Source: Paraburkholderia nodosa DSM 21604
Lineage (GTDB): Bacteria > Pseudomonadota > Gammaproteobacteria > Burkholderiales > Burkholderiaceae
DNA: 64,000 nucleotides
Direction of reading: 5' to 3'
Assembly (NCBI RefSeq): GCF_000519185.1
Contig: NZ_JAFA01000002.1
Coordinates: forward strand, 1-64,000
Part shown: piece after piece, positions 8,268 to 16,345 of the stretch
Position numbering within the stretch: the stretch's first letter is position 1
How the letters are laid out: each line of letters begins with the position of its first letter
Notes under the pieces: model-generated
The model's database searches: none
What the model saw: the letters and a program-made list of their open reading frames with translations, nothing else
What the model was told of the DNA's origin: nothing
Translations under genes and position numbers: made by a program

Positions 8268-9089
8268 TCAGACGGAATTCGTCGCGCCCTGTCGTGTCCA
8301 GTCGCAGGTCGCACCGATCTCGATGCGTATGGCTGCTTCCACGAGATCAACGCCATGCTGCCTGGCGTGTTGATCCACCTGCGTCATCAGCGCCTCAAGT
8401 GACGGTAACGGCGCACCATTCTTCCACGCAAATGCAATGATATTTTCTGTACTGTCTTCGGCTGAGGCGAGCGCAACCGATGAGCCGAATGTCCCGCGAA
8501 TCCCGGCGAGACTGCCCCCCAGCCGGGGATCCTCTCGCAGCAGGTTGGCGGCCATCACGCCACCGTCGTTCATCCGCGAATGGCACGCTTTGTAGAAGGC
8601 CGCGTCAGAGAGCTCAGGAGGCGCACCGTCTGCGTTAAAGCCGTCGAGCAACAACGCGTCGTAGGTTTGCGTGGTTATCGACAGGTATTGCGCAGCGTCC
8701 GCGCAAACGACCGACAGCCGCTCATCGTCGGGTGGGATGCAGAAACGGTCGCGCAGTGCGATCACCTGCGGATTGATCTCGACTACGGTGATGCTCGCAT
8801 CTGGCAGATACCGACAGCAGTACTTCACCATTGATCCTCCGCCCAGCCCGATCATGCAGATGTGCCTGGGAGCAGGCTGCAACAGCAGGAATCCCATCAT
8901 CGTGCGCGTATAACCTAGTGCGAGCATGTCTGGAGCGGCGCGCAGCATGATGCTTTGCACGCCTCGGCCGTCCAGGTGCAGCGAGACGAGATGATCGGAT
9001 TCCATGACGCCTGGTGTCTCTGGAGCAGTGCCTGAATGAAAGGCCCGAAAACCCGGAAGCGACCAGTTAAAAGGTGGCATGCGGCTCAT
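8268..9089 (-). CDS. Spermidine-synthase-like class I methyltransferase-fold protein (copy 1)
   Basis: 273 aa. A Rossmann AdoMet-binding core is visible: CMIGLGGGSMVKYC (motif I), ITVVEINPQVIALRD (acidic loop), VCADAAQYL, and LLLDGFNADGAPPEL in the place of the catalytic D-x-x-D loop of aminopropyltransferases. The N-terminal beta domain of true SpeE is shortened and no paired speD is seen, so polyamine synthesis is not assured. The ATG overlaps the stop of the HPr-like gene (ATGA at 9086-9089), so the genes 9831-9385, 9349-9086 and 9089-8268 form one operon. It shares a near-identical 74-bp block with copy 2. Confidence 0.85.
   Translation of the reverse strand: MSRMPPFNWSLPGFRAFHSGTAPETPGVMESDHLVSLHLDGRGVQSIMLRAAPDMLALGYTRTMMGFLLLQPAPRHICMIGLGGGSMVKYCCRYLPDASITVVEINPQVIALRDRFCIPPDDERLSVVCADAAQYLSITTQTYDALLLDGFNADGAPPELSDAAFYKACHSRMNDGGVMAANLLREDPRLGGSLAGIRGTFGSSVALASAEDSTENIIAFAWKNGAPLPSLEALMTQVDQHARQHGVDLVEAAIRIEIGATCDWTRQGATNSV
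8836..8909 (-). repeat. 74-bp inverted repeat, left copy
   Basis: Read on the minus strand this block matches 10599-10672 on the plus strand at 72 of 74 positions. It encodes the YTRTMMGFLLLQPAPR and GLGG region of both spermidine-synthase-like genes. Flanking codons differ much more, so this small patch looks homogenised, as by gene conversion. Confidence 0.9.
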
Positions 9090-9349
9090 CCCCCCTGTAG
9101 CAGCGGCAAAAGCGCTTGAAGTGCCGCGTCTTCATCCGGGCCCGCGACCAGCACCTGCGCGGCAGTCCCGCTGCGCACCCGTAACGCGTCAATTGCCATG
9201 CCGTCCTTCGCATTGGCACGGCGTCCGTTCGCGGTCAGCAGGATGTCGCTCTCGAAGCGGCGTGCCACATTGACGAATGTATCCCGGGCAGCGTACGCCC
9301 CATTCCGGTTCCACCCGGAACCGGTTTGAAAATGCATAACCTTTGCCAT
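9086..9349 (-). CDS. HPr-like protein lacking the phosphorylatable histidine
   Basis: 87 aa, the length of HPr. The fold signature is clear: FVNVARRFESDILLTANGRR, then ANAKDGMAIDALRVRSGTAA and VLVAGPDEDAALQALLPLL align with E. coli HPr throughout. However, the active loop that should read GLHTRPAA is NGAYAARDT, so His15 is replaced by Tyr, and the regulatory Ser46 position is Asp. It therefore cannot work as a normal PTS phosphocarrier. The start at 9349 was chosen because it gives the standard HPr length; a longer frame extends to 9442 without a better site. Its stop overlaps the next gene's start. Confidence 0.75.
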   Translation of the reverse strand: MAKVMHFQTGSGWNRNGAYAARDTFVNVARRFESDILLTANGRRANAKDGMAIDALRVRSGTAAQVLVAGPDEDAALQALLPLLQGG

Positions 9350-9384
9350 GTTCTTTACCAAAACCTCAGAACAGATCCCTGGAT

Positions 9385-9831
9385 TCAGTGCGAAATATCG
9401 ATCTGGCAGTCCATGAGAAATGCCCGTAGCTCGCCTTCCCACGTCGTGACCTGCAGGTCGATGCTGACGCTGGCAAGTCGCTTCATTTCGAGGTTCAGGT
9501 GCACCGCTTCAAGCGATCGGGGCCATACACCCTGCACGAAACAACGACCGTCCACGTCAAGCAGCAGCCACGGATAACGCCGGAAGCGCGCACTGGCGAC
9601 CGAGATCGCATCCAGCACGTGCCGGGCCGATTGCCGTGGATAAACGAAGGCCAGGTGGATACCGGCCGCCGCGAGCTGCTCGCCGACGTCGTGGAACCGG
9701 TGGACCATCTGGAACCCGCGTTCACCGCCGCGCCCCACTCCCACCGCGACCAGACCGCGACTTCCTGCAATCTCCCGCAAGCGCACCAGGCGCCGGTCAG
9801 GTAACACCAGTGCTCCATCCAGATCGAACAT
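9385..9831 (-). CDS. Conserved hypothetical protein, first gene of HPr-like operon
   Basis: 148 aa, not recognised. The start MFDLDGALVLPDRR resembles the first HAD motif (DxDG), but no later HAD motif is evident, and the middle (QLAAAGIHLAFVYPRQSARH) looks more like an alpha/beta fold of another kind. The ATG at 9831 is preceded by GAGG eight bases upstream; the upstream in-frame start at 9885 is a TTG. It is separated by 35 bp from the HPr-like gene and oriented with it, so the three leftward genes are probably co-transcribed. No membrane segment or signal peptide. Confidence 0.6.
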   Translation of the reverse strand: MFDLDGALVLPDRRLVRLREIAGSRGLVAVGVGRGGERGFQMVHRFHDVGEQLAAAGIHLAFVYPRQSARHVLDAISVASARFRRYPWLLLDVDGRCFVQGVWPRSLEAVHLNLEMKRLASVSIDLQVTTWEGELRAFLMDCQIDISH

Positions 9832-10011
9832 GACGACATCCTCAGCGAATCCGCCCGCAAGTTCGCTGAAGGGCGGCGAACGCAATTATAATCCAGAGGC
9901 AATACTATGTGCCTTACATTATAATACCCTGTGTGCCGTCAAATGATTGGTGCCCGCGAGACGCGCCCTATTTTTCCCGACTGGCCCGAACCTGTTCCAA
10001 TGGAAGCCGCA

Positions 10012-10356
10012 ATGAACGCCACCCCCGCATGCCCGCAATGCTTAATGGAGAACACGTACCCGGACGGAGCGCTGTATGTGTGCGCGGACTGTGGTCACGA
10101 ATGGTCAGAGGTCGGGGGCGTCGACACCGTAGACGAACCGGAAAGGCGCGTGGTCCGGGATGCAAACGGAACCGTGCTCTCCGACGGTGACTCGGTGGTA
10201 CTCGCCAAGGATCTGCGTGTGAAAGGCTCGTCGATCACGCTGAAGATGGGTACCAGGGTGAAAAATATCCGGATCGTCGGTGGCGATCACGAGATCGACT
10301 GCCGGACCGATACCGGCAGCTTCATGCTCAAGGCCTGCTTTCTGAAGAAGGCCTGA
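10012..10356 (+). CDS. yjdM: YjdM/PhnA-family zinc-ribbon protein
   Basis: 114 aa, matching the 111-aa E. coli YjdM (formerly PhnA). An N-terminal zinc ribbon has the cysteine pairs CPQC and CADC (about residues 7-26). It is followed by the family's signature domain (ANGTVLSDGDSVVLAKDLRV, then KGSSITLKMGTRVKNIRIV and DHEIDCRTD). Its biochemical role is unresolved; it is not linked here to any phosphonate genes. The ATG at 10012 was chosen by comparison with family N-termini (the ribbon starts about 6 residues in); an upstream ATG at 10000 is also possible. Confidence 0.9.
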   Translation: MNATPACPQCLMENTYPDGALYVCADCGHEWSEVGGVDTVDEPERRVVRDANGTVLSDGDSVVLAKDLRVKGSSITLKMGTRVKNIRIVGGDHEIDCRTDTGSFMLKACFLKKA

Positions 10357-10424
10357 CCGAGCGCCCTGCACCGCACGCGAAACGCGGGGGGTGTTTCACG
10401 CCTTGTTTACCGGATAAATCGAGA

Positions 10425-11261
10425 ATGGACGGCGACCCGACATCCTGTGACGCATTCGTCGAGTTCCTCTCGACGCCACTGAATGACAGGCGACCCTTCG
10501 TGCTGGAAACGCAGCACGCCGTGTCCCTGCACTTCGATCACTTTGCCACCCAGAGCTGCATGTCGCTTCGTGCGCCGGACAGGCTCACGCTCGGCTACAC
10601 GCGCACGATGATGGGATTCCTGCTGTTGCAGCCTGCTCCCAGGCAAATCTGCATGATCGGGCTCGGCGGAGGCTCGCTGGCAAAGTACTGCTATCTGCAT
10701 CTGCCCGAGGTGGAGATCACTGCGGTCGAGATCGACCCCGAGGTCATTGCGCTGCGCGACGTATTCAGGATTCCGGCAGACGACGCGCGCTTCAGGGTGG
10801 TGTGCGCCGATGGTGCAGACCACATCCGGAATGAGGGCGCCGCAGCCGATGTCATTCTGGTTGACGCCTACGTGTCGGGCGGGATCGCGAACCAGTGCAC
10901 GGATATCGCGTTCTTTGGTGCATGTCGCGAACGGTTGACGAAGACGGGCGTACTCGCAATGAATTTCACCGATGACGAACCCGCGCTGGATCTTTACGTC
11001 GAACGGCTGAAATCCGTGTTCGGCGCCTCATACGCATTGGTCCGATGCGGGGACGACAGCAATTACGTCGTTTTCGCCTGGAAAGGCAGAAGCCGTTTGC
11101 CGTCTTCGCGCGTCCTGCTGGACCGCGCCTTCTCGTATGCCTGGGCGGATGATCTGAGGCTACCGGCAACCGCCAGACGCCTGAAGGGCGGTGTGAGCCT
11201 CGACCCCAAGCGGTTGGTCTGGCGCGAGAACGGCCACGCACACTGGGAACAAGGCGCCTGA
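10425..11261 (+). CDS. Spermidine-synthase-like class I methyltransferase-fold protein (copy 2)
   Basis: 278 aa, paralogue of the gene at 8268-9089 but on the opposite strand. Same architecture: YTRTMMGFLLLQPAPR, CMIGLGGGSLAKYC, ITAVEIDPEVIALRD, VVCADGADHI and VILVDAYVSGGIANQ. It is longer at the C-terminus. No speD or transporter is next to it, so the acceptor substrate is unknown. It is followed by the convergent ribbon-helix-helix gene. The shared 74-bp block suggests exchange with copy 1, while the rest has diverged considerably. Confidence 0.85.
   Translation: MDGDPTSCDAFVEFLSTPLNDRRPFVLETQHAVSLHFDHFATQSCMSLRAPDRLTLGYTRTMMGFLLLQPAPRQICMIGLGGGSLAKYCYLHLPEVEITAVEIDPEVIALRDVFRIPADDARFRVVCADGADHIRNEGAAADVILVDAYVSGGIANQCTDIAFFGACRERLTKTGVLAMNFTDDEPALDLYVERLKSVFGASYALVRCGDDSNYVVFAWKGRSRLPSSRVLLDRAFSYAWADDLRLPATARRLKGGVSLDPKRLVWRENGHAHWEQGA
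10599..10672 (+). repeat. 74-bp inverted repeat, right copy
   Basis: Partner of 8836-8909 in inverted orientation, 72 of 74 bases identical, about 1.7 kb away. Homologous recombination across the pair would invert the HPr-like, hypothetical and yjdM genes and swap the N- and C-terminal halves of the two paralogues. Confidence 0.9.
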
Positions 11262-11285
11262 TGCTGCTCGCAGATTCCGGCGGCT

Positions 11286-11483
11286 TCAGTCAGCATTACG
11301 CCCGACCCGCTTTCCGAGCGCGCTCTTCGTCTTGTAGGTCACGCCGTGACGTTCGAGATATTCGCGGATCAACTGCCGGACAACCTGCGATGACGTCAGA
11401 TCCTGAGCGGCACAGAGCTTCTCGAATGCCTCCTTCTTGGCGGGATCGATCAGGATGGTCAGGCGCGCGGTTTTCGTTTCCAT
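11286..11483 (-). CDS. Ribbon-helix-helix (CopG-like) protein
   Basis: 65 aa. METKTARLTILIDPAKKEAF gives the N-terminal beta strand, and the two following helices (EKLCAAQDLTSSQVVRQLIR, then EYLERHG) complete an RHH fold of the CopG/Arc type. It would bind DNA as a dimer. No toxin gene adjoins it, so it may be an orphan regulator. It is convergent with the spermidine-synthase-like gene. An AT-rich stretch containing TATAAT-like sequence lies just upstream (about 11505-11525). Confidence 0.7.
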   Translation of the reverse strand: METKTARLTILIDPAKKEAFEKLCAAQDLTSSQVVRQLIREYLERHGVTYKTKSALGKRVGRNAD

Positions 11484-11716
11484 TGGGGGGCAGGAAAGGC
11501 AAGTATGATAATCGAATTATAATACACTGGCGTTCAATGCCAATGGCCACGCGAGCGGCCGAGGTCGTTCCGGCAAACGCGTCTCCCGGAATATTGAAGC
11601 CCAGCGCCGCGAGGCCCCAGCGGCACAGCCGGAACAGCGGGTTCCAGCTGTTTCCCCGTCTGATGGCCCCCGACGCAGGCCATTGTGCTCCGCCCTGCAC
11701 GCCCTCCCATGCGGGC

Positions 11717-12484
11717 TTACCGCCTGTATCCCTGTCTCCAGACATACGCGAGTACATCGTCGGCTACAGGCACAACCGTCAGCGTGACGAGCGCCGCAGC
11801 GAGCGGAACGGTCGACACGTAACCCACGTGCCTGAACCCGATCGCGCCTGCCAGACCGCCGACGAAAAAAGAAGCCAGCATCGTGCCATGCGTCCTCAAT
11901 TTCGCGCGGTTCGCGATGACCGCGTGCGTATCCGCGTCAACGGTCGGCCAGTTCCAGTAAAAAAGCTTGCCCAACTCTATCCCGAGGTCCGTCACGATGC
12001 CGGTCATGTGCGTCGTGCGGATCTCCGCGCCCGACAGCTTCGCAATCGTCGCGTTCTGCAGCCCCATGATGAAGCACAGCAGGATCACGGTCACAGGCAC
12101 AAAGAACGCCTCCCATAGCGCGAGATGGCTGCCGAGCAAGCCGAACAGGAGGAGCAGCGCGGCCTCTACCAGCAACGGCAGGACGTACTGGCTTTGCAGG
12201 TTGCGCCGTCGCCCCCAGTTGACGAGCACGGCCGAGCACCCCGCTCCGACAAGAAACGATGCGAGCGCACCAATACCGGCAAGCGCAAGACGAGCATCCC
12301 CGAGCGCGGTTTGGTCGGCGATCGCCGAGACGATGCCGCTCATGTGTGACGTGTATTGTCCGACCGCGAGGTAGCCGCCAGCGTTGGCCGCTCCCGCAAC
12401 AAAGGCGAGCGACAACCCGAGCTGACGGTTTGCGCCTGCGCTGCGTCGTCTTCCCGTGAGGCTTCGAAAATACTGTGCTGGCAT
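11717..12484 (-). CDS. DUF1275 (YoaK-family) membrane protein
   Basis: 255 aa from the ATG at 12484; a longer frame to 12616 adds a hydrophilic N-terminus unlike the family. Hydrophobic segments fit six helices (for example LGLSLAFVAGAANAGGYLAV, ALAGIGALASFLVGAGCSAV, VLPLLVEAALLLLFGLLG, FVPVTVILLCFIMGLQNA). The motifs TSHMSGIV and GLQNATI..LSG.EIRTTHMTG are diagnostic of DUF1275. Transport substrate unknown. It diverges from the hyf-like operon with about 250 bp between starts. Confidence 0.88.
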   Translation of the reverse strand: MPAQYFRSLTGRRRSAGANRQLGLSLAFVAGAANAGGYLAVGQYTSHMSGIVSAIADQTALGDARLALAGIGALASFLVGAGCSAVLVNWGRRRNLQSQYVLPLLVEAALLLLFGLLGSHLALWEAFFVPVTVILLCFIMGLQNATIAKLSGAEIRTTHMTGIVTDLGIELGKLFYWNWPTVDADTHAVIANRAKLRTHGTMLASFFVGGLAGAIGFRHVGYVSTVPLAAALVTLTVVPVADDVLAYVWRQGYRR

Positions 12485-12734
12485 AGGATCTTCAGACGTT
12501 CGCCCGGATGTGGGCACATATCCGATATATGGGGCTTTGAGGCACTGCGCCTTGCGCGTCTGCCCACTCGAAGCACCCGTCTTTTTGGCCTCATGTGCCT
12601 CACATGATAACGCCATTAGTATACTCTGCTAGCCACATGCATCTTTCGATGTAATATTATGCGCAAGACTGATCCGGCGTGCCGGGCTCGGTCCATGCCC
12701 CTCGTCCAATCCGAGCGCACTGGAGACAATCCGG

Positions 12735-14741
12735 ATGGCAAGCGTGTCTGGCGTGCATTTCGTCCTGCTGGTCGTGGCTGCCTGGCTCGCAGTCGGCGCG
12801 CTGGGCCTTGGGGTGCTGCATCGCACGCGACTTGTCGCACACGGTCTGTTTCCGCTTGGCGCACTGGCTGGGTTGCTGCTGGGCGTGGCAGGACTTGCCG
12901 GCATCTTCGCTGAACCGTCCCCCCTCGTGCTGCCGGTCGGCCTGCCCGGTCTTCCGTTTCATCTGCGCCTCGACCGGCTGTCTGGCTATTTCCTTTTCGT
13001 GCTCGGTGTCGTCACCGCAGGCATCGGCGCCTTCTCTGCAGGCTATTTCCGCAAAGGCGAAGGGACGGCGCCTGGGCTGATCTGTTTCGAATATCACGTG
13101 TGTGTCGCAAGCATCGCGCTTGTGCTCGTCGCAGACGACGCCTACGCGTTCATGGTTGCCTGGGAAACGCTGACGCTGTCTGCCACGTTCCTGGTGATGA
13201 CCAACCACCGGATCGGGGAAATCCGTCGCGCCGCCTACCTGTATTTCCTGATTTCGCACGTCGGCGCGCTCGCACTGCTCCTTTGCTTCGGCATTCTGCA
13301 GGCTCGTACCGGCGACTACACCTTCGCCAACATGCGGGCTCAGTCGCCCGACACATTCTGGGCATCGCTCGCGTTCCTGTTCGCCCTGATCGGATTCGGC
13401 GCCAAGGCCGGCGTGTTCCCGCTGCATGTCTGGCTGCCCGAGGCCCATCCGGCGGCGCCGTCGCCCGTGTCGGCGCTCCTGAGTGGATTCGTGCTGAAAG
13501 TCGGCCTGTACGGCATGCTGCGCACCGTGTTCGACCTGCTGCACGTGCAGATCGCGTGGTGGGGTGTGCTGCTGCTTGTGCTCGGCGTCGGCACCACGCT
13601 GCTTGGCGTGGTGTTCAGCACGATCCAGGTCGACATGAAGCGCCTGCTCGCGTATTCGTCGATCGACAACGTTGGCCTGATGATTGCCGCGCTCGGACTC
13701 GCGGTGCTGTTTCGTGCCTGCGGCATGCCGCTTCTGTCGGCCCTGGCGCTGACCGCGATGCTCTACCAGATCGCCGCACACGCGTGTTTCAAGAGCCTTC
13801 TGTTCCTGGGTACGGGTGCTGTGCTGCATGCTACCGGGGAGCGCAACCTTGGCAGGCTGGGCGGCCTGATCCGCTTCATGCCGTGGACCGCGTGGGCCGT
13901 GCTCGCCGGCGTCGCAGCCAGCGCAGGCCTGCCGCCGCTGAGCGGTTTCGTCGCGGAGTGGCTCCTGCTGCAGAGTTTCCTGTTCGCGCCGGGCTTGCCC
14001 AATTCCGTGCTCGCCATGACGGTGCCGATCGTGGCCGCGCTGGTCGCGATGTCGGCAGCGCTCGCCGGCTACACGATGGTCAAGTTCTTTGGCATCGTGT
14101 TCCTCGGGCAGCCGAGGGAAGCGAAACTGGCCCGCGCGCGCGACGCGAACGCATGGGAACGGCTCGCGTTCTGCTGGTTCGCGGTGGTCAGCGTGCTGCT
14201 CGGGCTGATGCCCGTTCAGTTCGTCAAGGTACTGGACCCGGTCACGCGTACGCTGGTTGGGAGCGGCGTCGCTGCGAACAACCAGGGCTGGCTGCTGTTC
14301 GCTCCGGTGTCGACCGCCCGGGCAAGTTACATGCCCGCCGTGTTCATGCTTTTCTTCATTGCCTGTTGCGCTCTCGCCTGGGTCCTGGTACGGCGCTTCT
14401 ACCACGGCCGGCTGCGGCGCGCGCCACCCTGGAGCTGCGGCTTTCCGTTCACGACAGCACGCATGCAGGACACGGCCGAAGGCTTCGGGCAACCAATCCG
14501 GGAGATTTTCGCGCCGCTCCTACGCGTCGAGCGGCAATTGCCGTCGCCCTACGACGCGCAACCGGTCTACCGCGTATCCGTCACCGACCGTACGTGGTCC
14601 CTGATCTACGACCGTATCGCGGCAATCACGCAACGGGCAGCACAATGGGCCGGCCGGCTGCAGACAGGCAGGATCGCCGTGTACCTGACCTACAGTTTCG
14701 CCGTACTGATCCTGCTCCTGATGCTGGTGAGAAGATGGTAA
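12735..14741 (+). CDS. hyfB: HyfB-like proton-pumping (antiporter-type) membrane subunit
   Basis: 668 aa, the length of HyfB/HycC. It belongs to the NuoL/M/N-MrpA antiporter superfamily: many transmembrane segments, the conserved GFGAKAGVFPLHVWLPEAHP motif with its key lysine and histidines, and SPVSALLSGFVLKVGLYG. It should form the ion-translocating arm of a membrane-bound complex. GGAG lies about 9 bases before the ATG. First gene of a six-gene operon ending at 19885; its stop overlaps the next start (ATG at 14735). Confidence 0.92.
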   Translation: MASVSGVHFVLLVVAAWLAVGALGLGVLHRTRLVAHGLFPLGALAGLLLGVAGLAGIFAEPSPLVLPVGLPGLPFHLRLDRLSGYFLFVLGVVTAGIGAFSAGYFRKGEGTAPGLICFEYHVCVASIALVLVADDAYAFMVAWETLTLSATFLVMTNHRIGEIRRAAYLYFLISHVGALALLLCFGILQARTGDYTFANMRAQSPDTFWASLAFLFALIGFGAKAGVFPLHVWLPEAHPAAPSPVSALLSGFVLKVGLYGMLRTVFDLLHVQIAWWGVLLLVLGVGTTLLGVVFSTIQVDMKRLLAYSSIDNVGLMIAALGLAVLFRACGMPLLSALALTAMLYQIAAHACFKSLLFLGTGAVLHATGERNLGRLGGLIRFMPWTAWAVLAGVAASAGLPPLSGFVAEWLLLQSFLFAPGLPNSVLAMTVPIVAALVAMSAALAGYTMVKFFGIVFLGQPREAKLARARDANAWERLAFCWFAVVSVLLGLMPVQFVKVLDPVTRTLVGSGVAANNQGWLLFAPVSTARASYMPAVFMLFFIACCALAWVLVRRFYHGRLRRAPPWSCGFPFTTARMQDTAEGFGQPIREIFAPLLRVERQLPSPYDAQPVYRVSVTDRTWSLIYDRIAAITQRAAQWAGRLQTGRIAVYLTYSFAVLILLLMLVRRW

Positions 14742-15685
14742 GCGTATCCGGCGTGATCTCGCAGGCCCTCGAGATTGTCGTGGCGCTTGCCGGCGCCCCC
14801 CTGCTCACGGGCTGGATCAACGAGTGCCGTGCATGGCTGCAGAACCGGCGTGCACCATCCATCTGGCAGCCATACCGGATGCTCCATAAGCTGTTCAACA
14901 AGGAATCGGTTGTCGCGTACAACGCAAGTCCCGTGTTCCGTGGTGCACCTTACGTCGTCTGGGCCGCGATGACGCTTGCGTGTGCGATCGTACCCACGCT
15001 GTCGACTGAACTGCCGCTGTCGCCTGCAGCGGACGCGATCGCGCTCGTCGGCCTGTTTGCGCTCGCGCGCGTTGCGTTGTCGCTCGCTGCGATGGACACC
15101 GGCACCGCCTTCGGCACGCTCGGCGCCCGCCGCGAGATGCTGATCGGCTTCCTCGCAGAGCCCGCGCTGCTCATGGTCCTGTTCTCTGCCTCGCTGATCA
15201 CGCAGTCGACACTGCTCACAAGCATCGTCGCGACGCTCGGCCGGGGCGAGCTCACCATCTATCCGAGCCTGGCTTTCGCGGGTATTGCGTTCACGCTGGT
15301 GTCACTCGCCGAAAACGCTCGCTTGCCCGTCGACAACCCAGCCACCCACCTCGAACTGACGATGATCCACGAGGCGCTGATCCTCGAATATTCAGGACGG
15401 CACCTCGCGCTGATGGAATGGGCCGCGAGCCTCAAGCTGTTCGCGTACTCGTGCATTGGCCTGGCGTTGTTCGTACCGTGGGGCATCGCCGGGGCAGGCA
15501 ACCCGTTTGCACTCCTGCTCGCGTTGCCCGCGCTCTTCATCAAGCTGATGGTAGGCGGTGCAGCGCTTGCCGCAGTCGAAACCACCAACGCGAAAATGCG
15601 CATTTTCCGCGTTCCCGAGTTTCTCGCCACCGCTTTCCTGCTCGCGGTCATCGGTATGCTCGTGCATATTCTGCTGGGGGCATGA
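14735..15685 (+). CDS. hyfC: HyfC-like membrane subunit (NuoH family)
   Basis: 316 aa. Homologous to NuoH/HycD/HyfC, which link the peripheral arm to the membrane arm. Diagnostic stretches are WQPYRMLHKLFNKESVV near the N-terminus and LVSLAENARLPVDNPATHLE, then LTMIHEALILEYSGRHLALM, the conserved acidic cytoplasmic loop of the family. About eight hydrophobic helices follow. The ATG at 14735 lies inside the last codons of hyfB, indicating coupling. A far longer open frame runs upstream in the same phase through hyfB but is a shadow. Confidence 0.92.
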   Translation: MVSVSGVISQALEIVVALAGAPLLTGWINECRAWLQNRRAPSIWQPYRMLHKLFNKESVVAYNASPVFRGAPYVVWAAMTLACAIVPTLSTELPLSPAADAIALVGLFALARVALSLAAMDTGTAFGTLGARREMLIGFLAEPALLMVLFSASLITQSTLLTSIVATLGRGELTIYPSLAFAGIAFTLVSLAENARLPVDNPATHLELTMIHEALILEYSGRHLALMEWAASLKLFAYSCIGLALFVPWGIAGAGNPFALLLALPALFIKLMVGGAALAAVETTNAKMRIFRVPEFLATAFLLAVIGMLVHILLGA

Positions 15686-16345
15686 ATGCACGGTTACGCG
15701 ACGCAACTCATCAACTTCCTCGCAGCCGTTCTGCTCGCGTTATCGTTCGCGATGCTGAGCCAGCGCCGCATCCTCTCGCTGATTCACCTCTATACGCTGC
15801 AGGGTGTCGCGCTCGTGCTGGCAAACCTGATCCTCGGATTTGTGACGGGCGATCCAAACCTGTACGTGTCCGCCGGCCTCACGCTCGTGCTGAAGGTCGG
15901 CGTGATTCCGTGGATCCTGTACCGGCTCGTTCGCAGGCTCGACGTCCGGGCCGATGTCGAACCGCTCATCAACATTCCGACGACGATGCTGATTGGCATC
16001 GTGCTGGTCATCATTGCGTTCAACGTCGCCTCGCCAATCAGCCAGCTCGCGACCTCGGTCGCGCACGGCACCCTCGGCATCGCGCTCGCGTGCGTGCTGC
16101 TGTCATTCATGGCGATGATCACGCGCGCGAAGGCAATTCCCCAGGTGATCGGCTTCCTGTCGATGGAGAACGGGCTGTTCTTCGCCGCAACGGCCGCGAC
16201 CAACGGCATGCCGATGATCGTGGAACTCGGCATCGGGCTGGACGTGCTGGTTGGGCTCCTGATTCTGGGCGTGTTCATGTTCCAGATCCGGGAGCAGTTC
16301 GACAGCCTGGACATCCATCACATCGAGAAACTCAGGGATGAGTGA
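15686..16345 (+). CDS. hyfE: HyfE-like membrane subunit
   Basis: 219 aa, six or so helices, similar to HyfE, whose C-terminal part resembles NuoK. The start ATG directly follows the hyfC stop. Visible are LNFLAAVLLALSFAMLSQRR, LILGFVTGDPNLYVSAGLTL and the late FMAMITRAKAIPQVIGFLSM, ENGLFFAA segments, which carry the polar residues expected for this family. It would be part of the proton path. Overlaps hyfF by 8 bp. Confidence 0.9.
   Translation: MHGYATQLINFLAAVLLALSFAMLSQRRILSLIHLYTLQGVALVLANLILGFVTGDPNLYVSAGLTLVLKVGVIPWILYRLVRRLDVRADVEPLINIPTTMLIGIVLVIIAFNVASPISQLATSVAHGTLGIALACVLLSFMAMITRAKAIPQVIGFLSMENGLFFAATAATNGMPMIVELGIGLDVLVGLLILGVFMFQIREQFDSLDIHHIEKLRDE

Noticed and set aside
12657..14492. 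611-aa open frame on the minus strand
   Set aside because: Lies antisense to hyfB, with Arg/His/Gln-rich composition typical of high-GC shadow frames; hyfB is clearly the real gene.
13100..14734. Upstream part of the 861-aa plus-strand frame ending in hyfC
   Set aside because: Runs out of frame through hyfB and has arginine-rich shadow composition. Only the part from ATG 14735 is the HyfC protein.
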